This document shows positions 1-6,434 of a stretch of DNA of 10,944 bases, in pieces. The stretch spans positions 1 to 10,944 of the forward strand of contig CAMHPW010000024.1 in assembly GCA_946187095.1 (NCBI GenBank). Direction: 5' to 3'. The DNA comes from an uncultured Clostridia bacterium (lineage in GTDB: Bacteria; Bacillota; Clostridia; Oscillospirales; Acutalibacteraceae). Numbering within the stretch: the stretch's first letter is position 1; each line of letters opens with the position of its first letter. The notes under the pieces were generated by a model, which saw nothing but the letters and a program-made list of their open reading frames with translations, did no database searches and was not told the origin of the DNA. Position numbers and translations under genes: made by a program.

Positions 1-55
1 TAACACATTTAATCACTAATGTCAATGTTTTTAATTACTTAAAATTGCTCCTTAT

Positions 56-961
56 TCAGCGGGAAATGGTTTTCTGATAGTATACTTTGTATGCGAGAAA
101 GGATGCCAGAGCAAGTACGGCAAGAACTCCCGCACAGATATAAAAATACATAAAGAAGTTCGTGAAATAGCCGACAAAGAGATTATAAAGAGAACGGGTA
201 TTGATATTGACTTTATCGATCTTGTCGGAAAAAGAAACAACAAGCGGAATAATGACTGTTGCAAGCGTGGCACCCGTCAGACCGTAACAGAGATATCTGA
301 AACGTCTGTGCTTATACCTGTTGGTGAAGAAAATCACGGCAGATATTCCCAAAGCTATGGCAATAAGCACACCTATCGTGATGTTGATGGCAGTATTGAG
401 TGTATCAATATATTTTCCTACGGTAGAGAAGAACGGTATGGATATCTGGGCAACATATATTGATGCTGCCTCATTCACGAAATAGATAATATTATTTTCG
501 GTCTCGGTGTCTATTTCAATGTTTTTGAGTTTAGCATATTCTTCCACAGCGATATGGAGCTGCTGTTTGAATTCCGTTGTATCCACAAGAGTGGAACTTT
601 TGGAATAAAATGAATCAATATAATTTTGGACAGCATTTTTTACATCGTAGCCATTGGCAAAGCTGACAGCGAATTCCTCCTCAAAGCCGCTGGCGTGTAC
701 AAGGTCTGTAAGGCGGCTTTGAAGTTCATTCCTGACCATATTATAATAGCCTTTATGATCCATGATGCCGAGCATATAATCTTTTGAAAAGACGGTAAAT
801 CTCAGCACCATGCATATCGACAGCAAAAACAGCACAAATGACAGGAAAAATGCCATCACCGAATACAGTACGGGTTTGAGTTTGGACTTTTTTTTGTGAT
901 GGCGGTGATGATGTTCTTCATGTTCAGCATCGACCGTATTTTCATTTTTAGTTTCGGACAT
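56..961 (-). CDS. Four-helix membrane protein with His-rich N-terminal tail, third gene of a sortase operon
   Basis: A 301-residue protein I do not recognise as a named family. The N-terminus is cytoplasmic-looking, with acidic residues, then a His cluster (six His within residues 14-22) and a Lys-rich stretch. Predicted membrane helices lie at about 30-54, 190-212, 222-244 and 270-293. A soluble segment of about 135 residues between helices 1 and 2 (55-189) should be outside the cell and looks mostly helical. No catalytic motif is visible. The start ATG at 961 is supported by a GGAGG 11-12 bases upstream. It begins 25 bases after the sortase stop, same strand, so it is very probably the last gene of the anchored-protein/sortase operon. 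Inference: a membrane partner of the sortase, for example a scaffold or surface-assembly factor. The His tail resembles the one on the sortase and could bind metal, but this is untested. Confidence 0.85.
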   Translation of the reverse strand: MSETKNENTVDAEHEEHHHRHHKKKSKLKPVLYSVMAFFLSFVLFLLSICMVLRFTVFSKDYMLGIMDHKGYYNMVRNELQSRLTDLVHASGFEEEFAVSFANGYDVKNAVQNYIDSFYSKSSTLVDTTEFKQQLHIAVEEYAKLKNIEIDTETENNIIYFVNEAASIYVAQISIPFFSTVGKYIDTLNTAINITIGVLIAIALGISAVIFFTNRYKHRRFRYLCYGLTGATLATVIIPLVVSFSDKIDKVNINTRSLYNLFVGYFTNFFMYFYICAGVLAVLALASFLAYKVYYQKTISR

Positions 962-986
962 GAGAATCTTTTACCTCCGTATTATT

Positions 987-1724
987 TTAACTGTTTTTGT
1001 CTATGACAGGACCTGAAACATATTTTGCATAGATAAATGCTCTCAGGTTCGTAAGACCGAGCGTATCAAACGGATAACAGGTATACATGATGAGATTTTC
1101 CTCGTTTTTGCCGAGATCGTAAGCCGAGCGGTCTTCATTGTCGGTTATTTTTGTGCCTGTTATTTCATACTGATAATTGCCGTAGTTGGTCCTGATTTTG
1201 ACGATCTGACCTTCCTTGGCGTGTTTGAGACCGTTGAAATAAGTGTTGTTGTGACCTGCGATCAGAATGGTTCTGCCATATCCGGGAATGGCACTGCCGT
1301 TGTAAATGCCCACACCGTTTCCAAGCACATACCAGCTGTCACCGAAATAGAGATCAGCTTTGATCTGGCAGTCCTCAATGATGAGTTCGCCGAACTGATC
1401 TTCATAAGACGGGAATACAAAGCTGGAGGCTTTGACAATATCGGGTTTATCAGGATTTTCCGGAGTTTCGGAGGTGTCCTCGACAGGCACGAATATATTT
1501 CTGTGTTCTTTCGTAAAGGATTTTTCCCTGTCAGAGAAAAATATATTTGCCATAGAAAGATAGGAGGATGTGGAGGGGAGGATCACCGCTGCACATATGA
1601 GATATATCAGGATACAAAAAACAATGGGAAGAATCATAAAATTCTTCCCATCGGAAAATCCGGAACTGTGGGATCGGCTTTTGCGGTCACTTTTGTGATG
1701 GTGACTGTGGTGATGTTCAGACAT
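987..1724 (-). CDS. Sortase (transpeptidase), class D-like
   Basis: A 245-residue membrane-anchored cysteine transpeptidase that should cut the sorting signal of a secreted protein and join it to the cell wall. One N-terminal helix (about 29-49) follows a cytoplasmic tail very rich in His and Ser. The extracellular catalytic domain shows the sortase triad: His158 in the AGHNNTYF context, Cys216 in YTCYPF and Arg228 in the following strand (LTNLRAFIYA). The TCYPF...R pattern and a single N-terminal helix with no C-terminal helix fit class D-type sortases better than class B or C; the class is an inference. The start overlaps the 3' end of the upstream anchored-protein gene by 8 bases (ATGTCTGA), which indicates translational coupling and makes that protein the likely substrate. 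The linker at 80-98 is acidic and Pro-rich. Confidence 0.9.
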   Translation of the reverse strand: MSEHHHSHHHKSDRKSRSHSSGFSDGKNFMILPIVFCILIYLICAAVILPSTSSYLSMANIFFSDREKSFTKEHRNIFVPVEDTSETPENPDKPDIVKASSFVFPSYEDQFGELIIEDCQIKADLYFGDSWYVLGNGVGIYNGSAIPGYGRTILIAGHNNTYFNGLKHAKEGQIVKIRTNYGNYQYEITGTKITDNEDRSAYDLGKNEENLIMYTCYPFDTLGLTNLRAFIYAKYVSGPVIDKNS

Positions 1725-2412
1725 CTTCGCTCACTGCCGACTTTCTTCTTTTGATCAGGCAGACACCTGCTGCCGAAACAAGGAATACACCTGTTCCCGC
1801 AACGGACATAACACCCGGAATGTTAAAGTCCAAGCCTGTATTCTTGATGGGATTGTCATCGATAGGTGAAATTTTGCTTGTATCGCCGCCGGGCTTGCTG
1901 GTATCGTCACCGGGCTGACTCGAATGCTGTCTGGGATTGTCGTTGTAGGGGTTGCCGTTGTAGCCGACATTGGAAGCAGTAAATACAACATTGCCGTCTA
2001 TATCTACGACAGTAACGGTTCTTGTCGACTTGTCATAGAGAAGTTTAAGATTGATAACGCCTACGATATCGTTACACCTTACGATAAATTCATCGACCTG
2101 TGCATTGGTAAGGGCATCATATTTGACAGCCTGAGTATTTGTGAGGAAAACTTTGGTATCCTCAATTTTACTGATAATGGTGTCGGCATCAGCATCCGAT
2201 ATTTCGATGGTGTTCATATAATTTTCAGCCTGATTGATATACTGTACGGGGAGAGTTTTCATATTGCCTTCCATATCAACAGTTGTTCTGAGTTCATCGA
2301 GGATTCTCTGTTCTGCATTGTTGATACCGGCAGCCGAAACAGAAAGGGAAGCCGAAACTGCAACTGCTGCGGAGAGCATGGCTATTGAAATAAGCTTAAT
2401 AGTCTTTTTCAT
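1717..2412 (-). CDS. Secreted cell-wall-anchored protein with IKNTG-type sorting signal
   Basis: A 231-residue secreted protein built as signal peptide (1-28, cleavage likely at VSA/AG), mature domain (about 30-150, mostly helical with a short beta end), a disordered linker rich in Pro, Gly, Asp, Asn and Ser (152-187), and a C-terminal sorting signal. The signal is NPIKNTG (187-193), then a hydrophobic segment (about 198-220) and KRRK (221-224). The usual LPxTG is replaced by IKNTG, so the partner sortase must accept a variant. I chose the ATG at 2412 because GAAAGGA lies at correct spacing; a TTG 18 bases earlier would include the ribosome site itself. It is first in the operon, 8-base overlap with the sortase gene. 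The mature domain matches no enzyme motif I know; adhesion or a structural role is possible. Confidence 0.87.
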   Translation of the reverse strand: MKKTIKLISIAMLSAAVAVSASLSVSAAGINNAEQRILDELRTTVDMEGNMKTLPVQYINQAENYMNTIEISDADADTIISKIEDTKVFLTNTQAVKYDALTNAQVDEFIVRCNDIVGVINLKLLYDKSTRTVTVVDIDGNVVFTASNVGYNGNPYNDNPRQHSSQPGDDTSKPGGDTSKISPIDDNPIKNTGLDFNIPGVMSVAGTGVFLVSAAGVCLIKRRKSAVSEDV

Positions 2413-2477
2413 ATACATTTCCTTTCTCAAAATAGGATCACTTAAAAATCCGGTTACCAGAATTTAAACCTGTGACA

Positions 2478-2506
2478 ATTATACTACCATTCCATGGGTT
2501 TGTCAA
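2478..2506 (-). promoter_or_regulatory. Sigma-A promoter of the anchored-protein/sortase operon
   Basis: Reading the minus strand, TTGACA (2501-2506) and TATAAT (2478-2483) are separated by exactly 17 bases, a perfect consensus. It lies about 65 bases upstream of the ATG at 2412, with no other gene between. Confidence 0.85.
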
Positions 2507-2567
2507 TAAAACATTATATAATTTTTGGCTGAATAAACAGGAAATTTTTTACGTCTGATTACAGCAT

Positions 2568-2621
2568 GGATAATTTTGCGATTCGTTTATATTCGTTTTT
2601 GGTGAAAAAGTAAAATTATCC
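2568..2621. repeat. Inverted repeat, candidate operator upstream of cpsC-like gene
   Basis: Arms GGATAATTTT (2568-2577) and AAAATTATCC (2612-2621) are perfect inverted copies separated by 34 bases. The right arm ends 8 bases before the -35 box at 2630. The gap contains ATTCGTTT twice, at 2581 and 2591, one helix turn apart. The position suits a repressor or activator site; no known regulator consensus is recognised. Confidence 0.5.
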
Positions 2622-2629
2622 GGGCAATA

Positions 2630-2658
2630 TTGACATTGGCAGAGCAAATGTTTATAAT
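2630..2658 (+). promoter_or_regulatory. Sigma-A promoter of the cpsCDB-like operon
   Basis: TTGACA (2630-2635), 17-base spacer, TATAAT (2653-2658): a perfect consensus promoter, 40 bases upstream of the ATG at 2698. It is the mirror partner of the minus-strand promoter at 2478-2506. Confidence 0.87.
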
Positions 2659-2697
2659 GTTATTATTTGGAAAATATAATGAAACAGGGGAGTTTGA

Positions 2698-3444
2698 ATG
2701 GAAGAGAGAATCGAACAGCAGCGTTTGCAGCAGCAACAGCCTTCTCAGAATGAAGCGGAGATCGACCTCAGGGTAGTGTTTGGGATCATCAGAAAAAATC
2801 TTATCCTGATAGTGATAGTGACCGTCATTTTTGGAATAGGAGCCTATTTCTATTCATCGTTCTTTATTGCAAAGCAGTATTCTGCAAGTGCTACGATCAT
2901 CGTAAACAACAAGGCAACAGATAAGGCGATCATCAGTACAACGGAGATCAATGCCGCTCAGGATCTTGCGAATGTCTATTCCATTATCATCAAATCGGAT
3001 ACCGTTCTTCAGCAGGTCATTGACAACCTTCAGCTCAATATGAGCTATGAATCGCTCAATTCCAAGATAAGCGTTTCATCCGTCAATTCCACTCAGGTCA
3101 TGCAGATCACCATGACACATACGAATCCTGAATTTGCACAGAAGGTCGTTGCGGAGATCGTTGAAGTGGCACCGCCCATTATTGCTGATAAAGTGGAGGC
3201 AGGTTCCGTCAAGGTGATCAGTGCTTCGAAAATATCCAACAACGGCAAGCCTGTCAGTCCGAGTCTCAAAAAGAATGCCCTGATCGGTGCGTTGGCAGGT
3301 ATGGTGTTGGTACTGCTGCTTGTTTTCCTCAAGGAAATGACCAACAATACATTCAAGAATGAGGATGATATCATCAATACACTGAATGTTCCGCTGATCG
3401 GGATCATTCCTGAAGTTGACGGAAAGGAGTTTAACCAGTCATGA
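2698..3444 (+). CDS. cpsC: CpsC/CapA-type polysaccharide co-polymerase and BY-kinase activator (Wzz family)
   Basis: A 248-residue membrane protein of the Wzz/CpsC family. In Gram-positives this protein sets the chain length of exported polysaccharide and activates the cytoplasmic tyrosine kinase encoded next to it. The layout is typical: a Gln-rich cytoplasmic start (1-20), helix 1 at about 34-56, an extracellular domain, a Pro-containing segment just before helix 2 (NNGKPVSPSL, 181-190), helix 2 at about 193-212, and a cytoplasmic tail ending LIGIIPEVDGKEF, the region that contacts the kinase in this family. ATG at 2698 has GGGGAG 5 bases upstream. The stop overlaps the next start by ATGA, so the two are translationally coupled. 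Length is normal for the short Gram-positive form. The symbol is by family; the polysaccharide it serves is unknown. Confidence 0.9.
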   Translation: MEERIEQQRLQQQQPSQNEAEIDLRVVFGIIRKNLILIVIVTVIFGIGAYFYSSFFIAKQYSASATIIVNNKATDKAIISTTEINAAQDLANVYSIIIKSDTVLQQVIDNLQLNMSYESLNSKISVSSVNSTQVMQITMTHTNPEFAQKVVAEIVEVAPPIIADKVEAGSVKVISASKISNNGKPVSPSLKKNALIGALAGMVLVLLLVFLKEMTNNTFKNEDDIINTLNVPLIGIIPEVDGKEFNQS

Positions 3445-4244
3445 AAAAACGTGGACACAGAAAGCCGACTACCAAACAGCTTTTCAGCGTTGCAGACGAC
3501 AATGCTCCCTTTTCCTATGTGGAAGCATATAAAATGCTCTGTACGAACCTGGAATTCATCACTGCCGCTCAGGACTGCAAGAAGATCATGATCACTTCCA
3601 CTATTGCAAATGAAGGCAAGACCAATGTTGCCGTCAATCTGGCTTTGACTCTGGCAGGCTATGACAAAAAAGTCTGTATGGTAGAATGTGACCTCAGACG
3701 TCCCAGCGTTCACAGATTTCTGAAAGCAGAAAGGAATTCCGAAGGACTGACCAATGTACTCAAGGGCAAGACAGAACTGAAAAAGGCACTCAGGAATGTC
3801 GAGGGCACAACGATGGATATCCTGCTTTCCGGTTCAACGCCGCCCAACCCCTCAGAGCTTCTGGCAAGTGCCAGGATGAAAGAAGTCATCGATGAACTTG
3901 AGACAATGTATGACTATGTTATATATGATACGCCGCCTGTACTGCTTGTTACGGATGCGGCGGCTCTCGGAAAATATATGAACGGTGCCCTGCTTGTTGT
4001 CAAGCACAATGCGACGGAAAAAGGCATGGTGCTTAAAGCAAAGAGCAATCTTGATTCCGCAGGTGTCAAGATACTCGCTGCCATCTACAGTATCTACAGT
4101 GAGAAATCCGCAGGAAATTACTATTCGTCAAAATATTCTGCATATAATTATTACTATTACGGCGGATATTACGGCTATGGCTACGGCTACGGCTACGGTC
4201 ACAGAAAGAAAAAAAATGATGACGAAGATGACAGTGAGGATTAA
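3441..4244 (+). CDS. cpsD: CpsD/CapB-type bacterial tyrosine kinase (BY-kinase) with Tyr-rich tail
   Basis: A 267-residue cytoplasmic tyrosine kinase that phosphorylates its own C-terminal tyrosines after activation by the CpsC-like protein; cycling of this state controls capsule or exopolysaccharide synthesis in the family. Visible motifs: Walker A STIANEGKT (53-61, Lys60), Walker A' VECDLRRP (81-88) and Walker B YVIYDTPP (159-166). In A' the first Asp of the usual DxD is Glu82, a conservative change. The tail has 14 tyrosines between 227 and 252, including YYYY and four GY steps encoded by GGCTAY hexamers (4173-4196), then a basic patch (RKKK) and an acidic end. The ATG overlaps the cpsC stop, and AAGGAG lies inside the cpsC end. 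The phosphatase gene starts 7 bases after its stop. Confidence 0.93.
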   Translation: MKKRGHRKPTTKQLFSVADDNAPFSYVEAYKMLCTNLEFITAAQDCKKIMITSTIANEGKTNVAVNLALTLAGYDKKVCMVECDLRRPSVHRFLKAERNSEGLTNVLKGKTELKKALRNVEGTTMDILLSGSTPPNPSELLASARMKEVIDELETMYDYVIYDTPPVLLVTDAAALGKYMNGALLVVKHNATEKGMVLKAKSNLDSAGVKILAAIYSIYSEKSAGNYYSSKYSAYNYYYYGGYYGYGYGYGYGHRKKKNDDEDDSED

Positions 4245-4251
4245 TTGATAT

Positions 4252-5010
4252 ATGATAGATATGCACTGCCATATTCTGCCCGGACTGGATGACGGTGCTC
4301 GGACGATCGAAGATTCTCTTGCCCTTCTCCGTGCGGAAAAGGAACAGGGAGTCCGAAAAATCGTTTTCACGCCCCACTTCAATCCCGAAAGACAGAATCT
4401 TGAAAAATTTCTCCGTGCCCGTGAAAAAAGTTTTGAAGCCCTCAGCAATACAGACGGCTTTTCCGATCTCGGCTTTGAAACAAAACTCGGCTGTGAAGTA
4501 TTCTTTACCATGCACCTGATCGAAGCGGATCTCTCAAAGCTCATCTTTGAAAATACAAAATATATTTTGATAGAATTTCCTGTCATGAACAGACCGTATG
4601 GCATTACCCGCACCATGCAGAGTATCCTTGAACGTGGATATACGCCGATATTGGCTCATGTTGAAAGATATGAATATTTCACGCATGATCCCGTAAAACT
4701 CTATGATCTTGTATCGATGGGCTGTATCGCACAGGTGAATGCTGCCGCCGTTGTCAATACTGCCAATGTAAAGGGTGTCAATGCCCTGCAGTATATCAAT
4801 TGGGAACTGGCACATATCATATGCAGCGATGCACATTCGGTGGATCACAGACCGCCCAATATAAAAGCGGCATATCAGTTCGTTGAGAAAAAACTTGGCT
4901 CACAATACAGGGACTGGCTCATCAAAAACAGCCGTGATATTTTCGGCAACCGCTATTTCGATGAACCCGTCATACAAAAACCGAAAAAATTTCTCGGACG
5001 CTGGCGGTAA
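4252..5010 (+). CDS. cpsB: CpsB/YwqE-type PHP-family protein-tyrosine phosphatase
   Basis: A 252-residue metal-dependent phosphotyrosine phosphatase of the PHP fold, expected to remove phosphates from the CpsD-like kinase. Metal ligand motifs are complete: DMHCHILPGLDDGA near the start (3-16), TPHF (about 40-43), GCE (about 82-84), AHVERY (about 136-141) and CSDAH (about 190-195). The length is the family norm. It starts 7 bases after the kinase stop, using a GAGGA that lies in the end of the kinase gene, so the three genes form one tightly packed transcript. A terminator (5031-5066) follows almost at once. No glycosyltransferase, flippase or polymerase is linked, so this is a stand-alone phosphorylation module in this window. 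Confidence 0.93.
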   Translation: MIDMHCHILPGLDDGARTIEDSLALLRAEKEQGVRKIVFTPHFNPERQNLEKFLRAREKSFEALSNTDGFSDLGFETKLGCEVFFTMHLIEADLSKLIFENTKYILIEFPVMNRPYGITRTMQSILERGYTPILAHVERYEYFTHDPVKLYDLVSMGCIAQVNAAAVVNTANVKGVNALQYINWELAHIICSDAHSVDHRPPNIKAAYQFVEKKLGSQYRDWLIKNSRDIFGNRYFDEPVIQKPKKFLGRWR

Positions 5011-5045
5011 ACAATGAACAATGTACAGTTAGCAATGTGCAATGA
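5011..5045. repeat. Five-unit heptanucleotide tandem repeat
   Basis: Immediately after the cpsB stop, five 7-base units follow: ACAATGA, ACAATGT, ACAGTTA, GCAATGT, GCAATGA. The third is degenerate. The last units form the left arm of the terminator hairpin. This resembles short heptamer repeats seen dispersed in some bacterial genomes, but no other copy is in this window. Confidence 0.55.
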
Positions 5046-5066
5046 TTTGTGCATTGCTGATTTTTT
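5031..5066 (+). terminator. Rho-independent terminator of the cpsCDB-like operon
   Basis: AGCAATG (5031-5037) pairs with CATTGCT (5052-5058) across a 14-base loop, followed by TTTTTT (5061-5066). An alternative shorter-loop pairing GCAATG (5039-5044) with CATTGC (5052-5057) exists. It lies 20 bases after the cpsB stop. The stem is only moderately strong. Confidence 0.6.
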
Positions 5067-5093
5067 GCTTATGGATATTTTTCTCATTTGATA

Positions 5094-5123
5094 TTGACAA
5101 TATACTGAAAAATATAATATAAT
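5094..5123 (+). promoter_or_regulatory. Promoter of the zinc-ribbon repeat protein
   Basis: TTGACA (5094-5099) and TATAAT (5118-5123) with an 18-base spacer; a second TATAAT at 5113 overlaps but would give a 13-base spacer. It lies downstream of the operon terminator and 68 bases before the ATG. AAGGAGG at 5176-5182 is the ribosome site. Confidence 0.75.
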
Positions 5124-5191
5124 TATGTCAGTGGGCAAAATTGCCTTTGCAGTGATTTTTCGATAAAATATCTTTAAGGAGGAGAAATATA

Positions 5192-6391
5192 ATGAAAGTT
5201 TGTCCTGTATGTAAGAGTGCCGTTCCCGATGATGCCGAATATTGCGATACCTGTGGAAATGATGAGTTTTTTGACGGAGGATATCCGCAGCAGTTTGAAC
5301 AGCCTTATCAGGATGGCTACAGTCAGCCGCAGTATGACTATAATCAGCAGTATCAGCAGCCTCAGCCGCAGTATAATTATAATCAGCAGTATCAGCAGCC
5401 TCAGCCGCAGTATAATTATAATCAGCAGTATCAGCAGCCTCAGCCGCAGTATGATTATAATCAGCAGTATCAGCAGCCTCAGCCGCAGTATGACTATAAT
5501 CAACAGTATCAGCAGCCTCAGCCGCAGTATGACTATAATCAGCAGTATCAGCAGCCTCAGCCGCAGTATGACTATAACCAACAGTATCAGCAGCCTCAGC
5601 AGCCGCAGTATAATTATAATCAGCAGTATCAGCAGCCTCAGCAGCCGCAGTATGACTATGATCAGCAGCAGCCGCAGTATCAGGAACAACAGGAACAGCC
5701 TCCTGCCGAAGTACAGCAGACGGTGACAGAAGAACCTGTTTATGAAGAAGTACAGCCTGCCGAAGAAACACAGCCTGCTGAAGAAGCACAGCCTGCTGAA
5801 GAAGTACAGACCGTTGAAGAGGCACAGCCTGCTGAACCCGAAGAACCCAAAGAAAATCCCTATGAAGTGTCAAAGAACTTTGTGTTTGAGAAAAAAGAAA
5901 CGGCTGAACAGGTACAGCCTGAAACTAAAGAAAAACCCAAGAATCTCAAGGGCTATATCGAGATGTTCATGAATACAAAAGATCATACGATAGAGTTTGA
6001 CAAGGGCGATATTGCCAAAAACAGTAAGGATGCCATGATCGCAAGTCTGGGCATTACTTTCTGGATACCGTTTATCAAGAAGGACTATTCCCGTTATGCG
6101 AGATATTACGGCAATCAGGGACTCCTTACACTCATACTGATGATACCCTGCACGATCTTCTATTGCCTGATTACAGGTGTCGTGATATGCAATGCCTGCA
6201 CAGCGGCAGTCTATCAGAATGGTGTGGCAGCATTCAGATATCTCACCTTCGGCGGCTGGATAGCGGCAATTATTTTCTTTGCGATATGCTATGCGATACC
6301 TATATTTATCATATATTGTTCCATTACGAATATCAAACAGGGCAAAGCCAAGGATATACCATTGATCGGTGCATTAAGGCTTATCAGCTAA
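5192..6391 (+). CDS. Zinc-ribbon membrane protein with Tyr/Gln-rich tandem repeats
   Basis: A 399-residue protein of three parts. Residues 1-24 form a small zinc ribbon (CPVC...CDTC) with no signal peptide, so this end is cytoplasmic. Residues 46-151 are eight 13-14-residue repeats of PQY(D/N)YNQQYQQPQ, plus a ninth partial unit; each full unit has three tyrosines. Residues 170-215 are acidic (QPAEEAQPAEE-type). From about 280 a membrane domain follows, with hydrophobic stretches near 280-294, 311-334 and 353-378, a RYYGNQGLL motif and a final NIKQGKAKDIPLIG. That pattern is like the DUF4870/Tic20-like family, where a polar (H/N)xQ motif and a late PLIG occur; this match is from memory and moderate. 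Start is clear from AAGGAGG. It has its own promoter and terminator. The function is unknown. Confidence 0.85.
   Translation: MKVCPVCKSAVPDDAEYCDTCGNDEFFDGGYPQQFEQPYQDGYSQPQYDYNQQYQQPQPQYNYNQQYQQPQPQYNYNQQYQQPQPQYDYNQQYQQPQPQYDYNQQYQQPQPQYDYNQQYQQPQPQYDYNQQYQQPQQPQYNYNQQYQQPQQPQYDYDQQQPQYQEQQEQPPAEVQQTVTEEPVYEEVQPAEETQPAEEAQPAEEVQTVEEAQPAEPEEPKENPYEVSKNFVFEKKETAEQVQPETKEKPKNLKGYIEMFMNTKDHTIEFDKGDIAKNSKDAMIASLGITFWIPFIKKDYSRYARYYGNQGLLTLILMIPCTIFYCLITGVVICNACTAAVYQNGVAAFRYLTFGGWIAAIIFFAICYAIPIFIIYCSITNIKQGKAKDIPLIGALRLIS
5327..5644 (+). repeat. 39-42 bp coding tandem repeats (eight full units)
   Basis: Six 39-base units followed by two 42-base units, starting at CCG in 5327 and coding PQY(D/N)YNQQYQQPQ(Q). 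Copies differ mainly at the Asp/Asn codon and a few CAG/CAA or AAT/AAC changes, so the array has expanded recently or is being homogenised. It is in frame throughout, with a partial ninth unit after it. Confidence 0.95.
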
Positions 6392-6400
6392 TAAAAATAT

Positions 6401-6434
6401 GTCCGGACAGCTTTTTGTCCGGACTTCTTTTATT
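6401..6434. terminator. Bidirectional rho-independent terminator between convergent genes
   Basis: GTCCGGACA (6401-6409) and TGTCCGGAC (6416-6424) form a perfect 9-bp GC-rich stem with a 6-base loop. TTCTTTTATTTT follows on the plus strand, and the minus strand reads ATATTTTTAT after the same stem. It serves the repeat-protein gene (stop 6391) and the convergent minus-strand gene, whose stop (6430-6432) lies inside the T-rich tract. Confidence 0.9.

Larger units (their letters stand above)
2413..2697. promoter_or_regulatory. Divergent control region between sortase operon and tyrosine-kinase operon
   Basis: This 285-base gap between head-to-head operons is AT-rich and contains no credible gene. 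It holds a minus-strand promoter (2478-2506), a plus-strand promoter (2630-2658), a 10-bp inverted repeat with arms at 2568-2577 and 2612-2621, and two copies of ATTCGTTT ten bases apart (2581, 2591). The ribosome site of the plus operon is GGGGAG at 2687-2692. Confidence 0.75.

Noticed and set aside
1..55. Possible minus-strand -35 (TTGACA at 20-25) for a gene beyond the left edge
   Set aside because: The matching -10 would fall outside the window, so it cannot be supported; no terminator hairpin is visible here either.
1221..2388. Plus-strand frames across the sortase and anchored-protein genes
   Set aside because: They lie antisense to genes with sortase catalytic motifs and a sorting signal; no ribosome sites precede them.
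5327..5644. Regular repeats that could suggest a CRISPR array
   Set aside because: Units are directly abutting, with no unique spacers, and are multiples of three in frame with a gene; no cas genes are near.
5174..5689. Minus-strand frame giving a Leu/Ile-rich protein
   Set aside because: Same antisense repeat effect; its apparent hydrophobicity is the complement of the Gln/Tyr codons.
4953..5873. Long minus-strand open frame with repeated AAEAADTADYN-like units
   Set aside because: It is antisense to the 39-bp coding repeats of the plus-strand zinc-ribbon protein; a repeat free of stops in one frame is often open in others. It also runs through the heptamer repeat and terminator and has no ribosome site.
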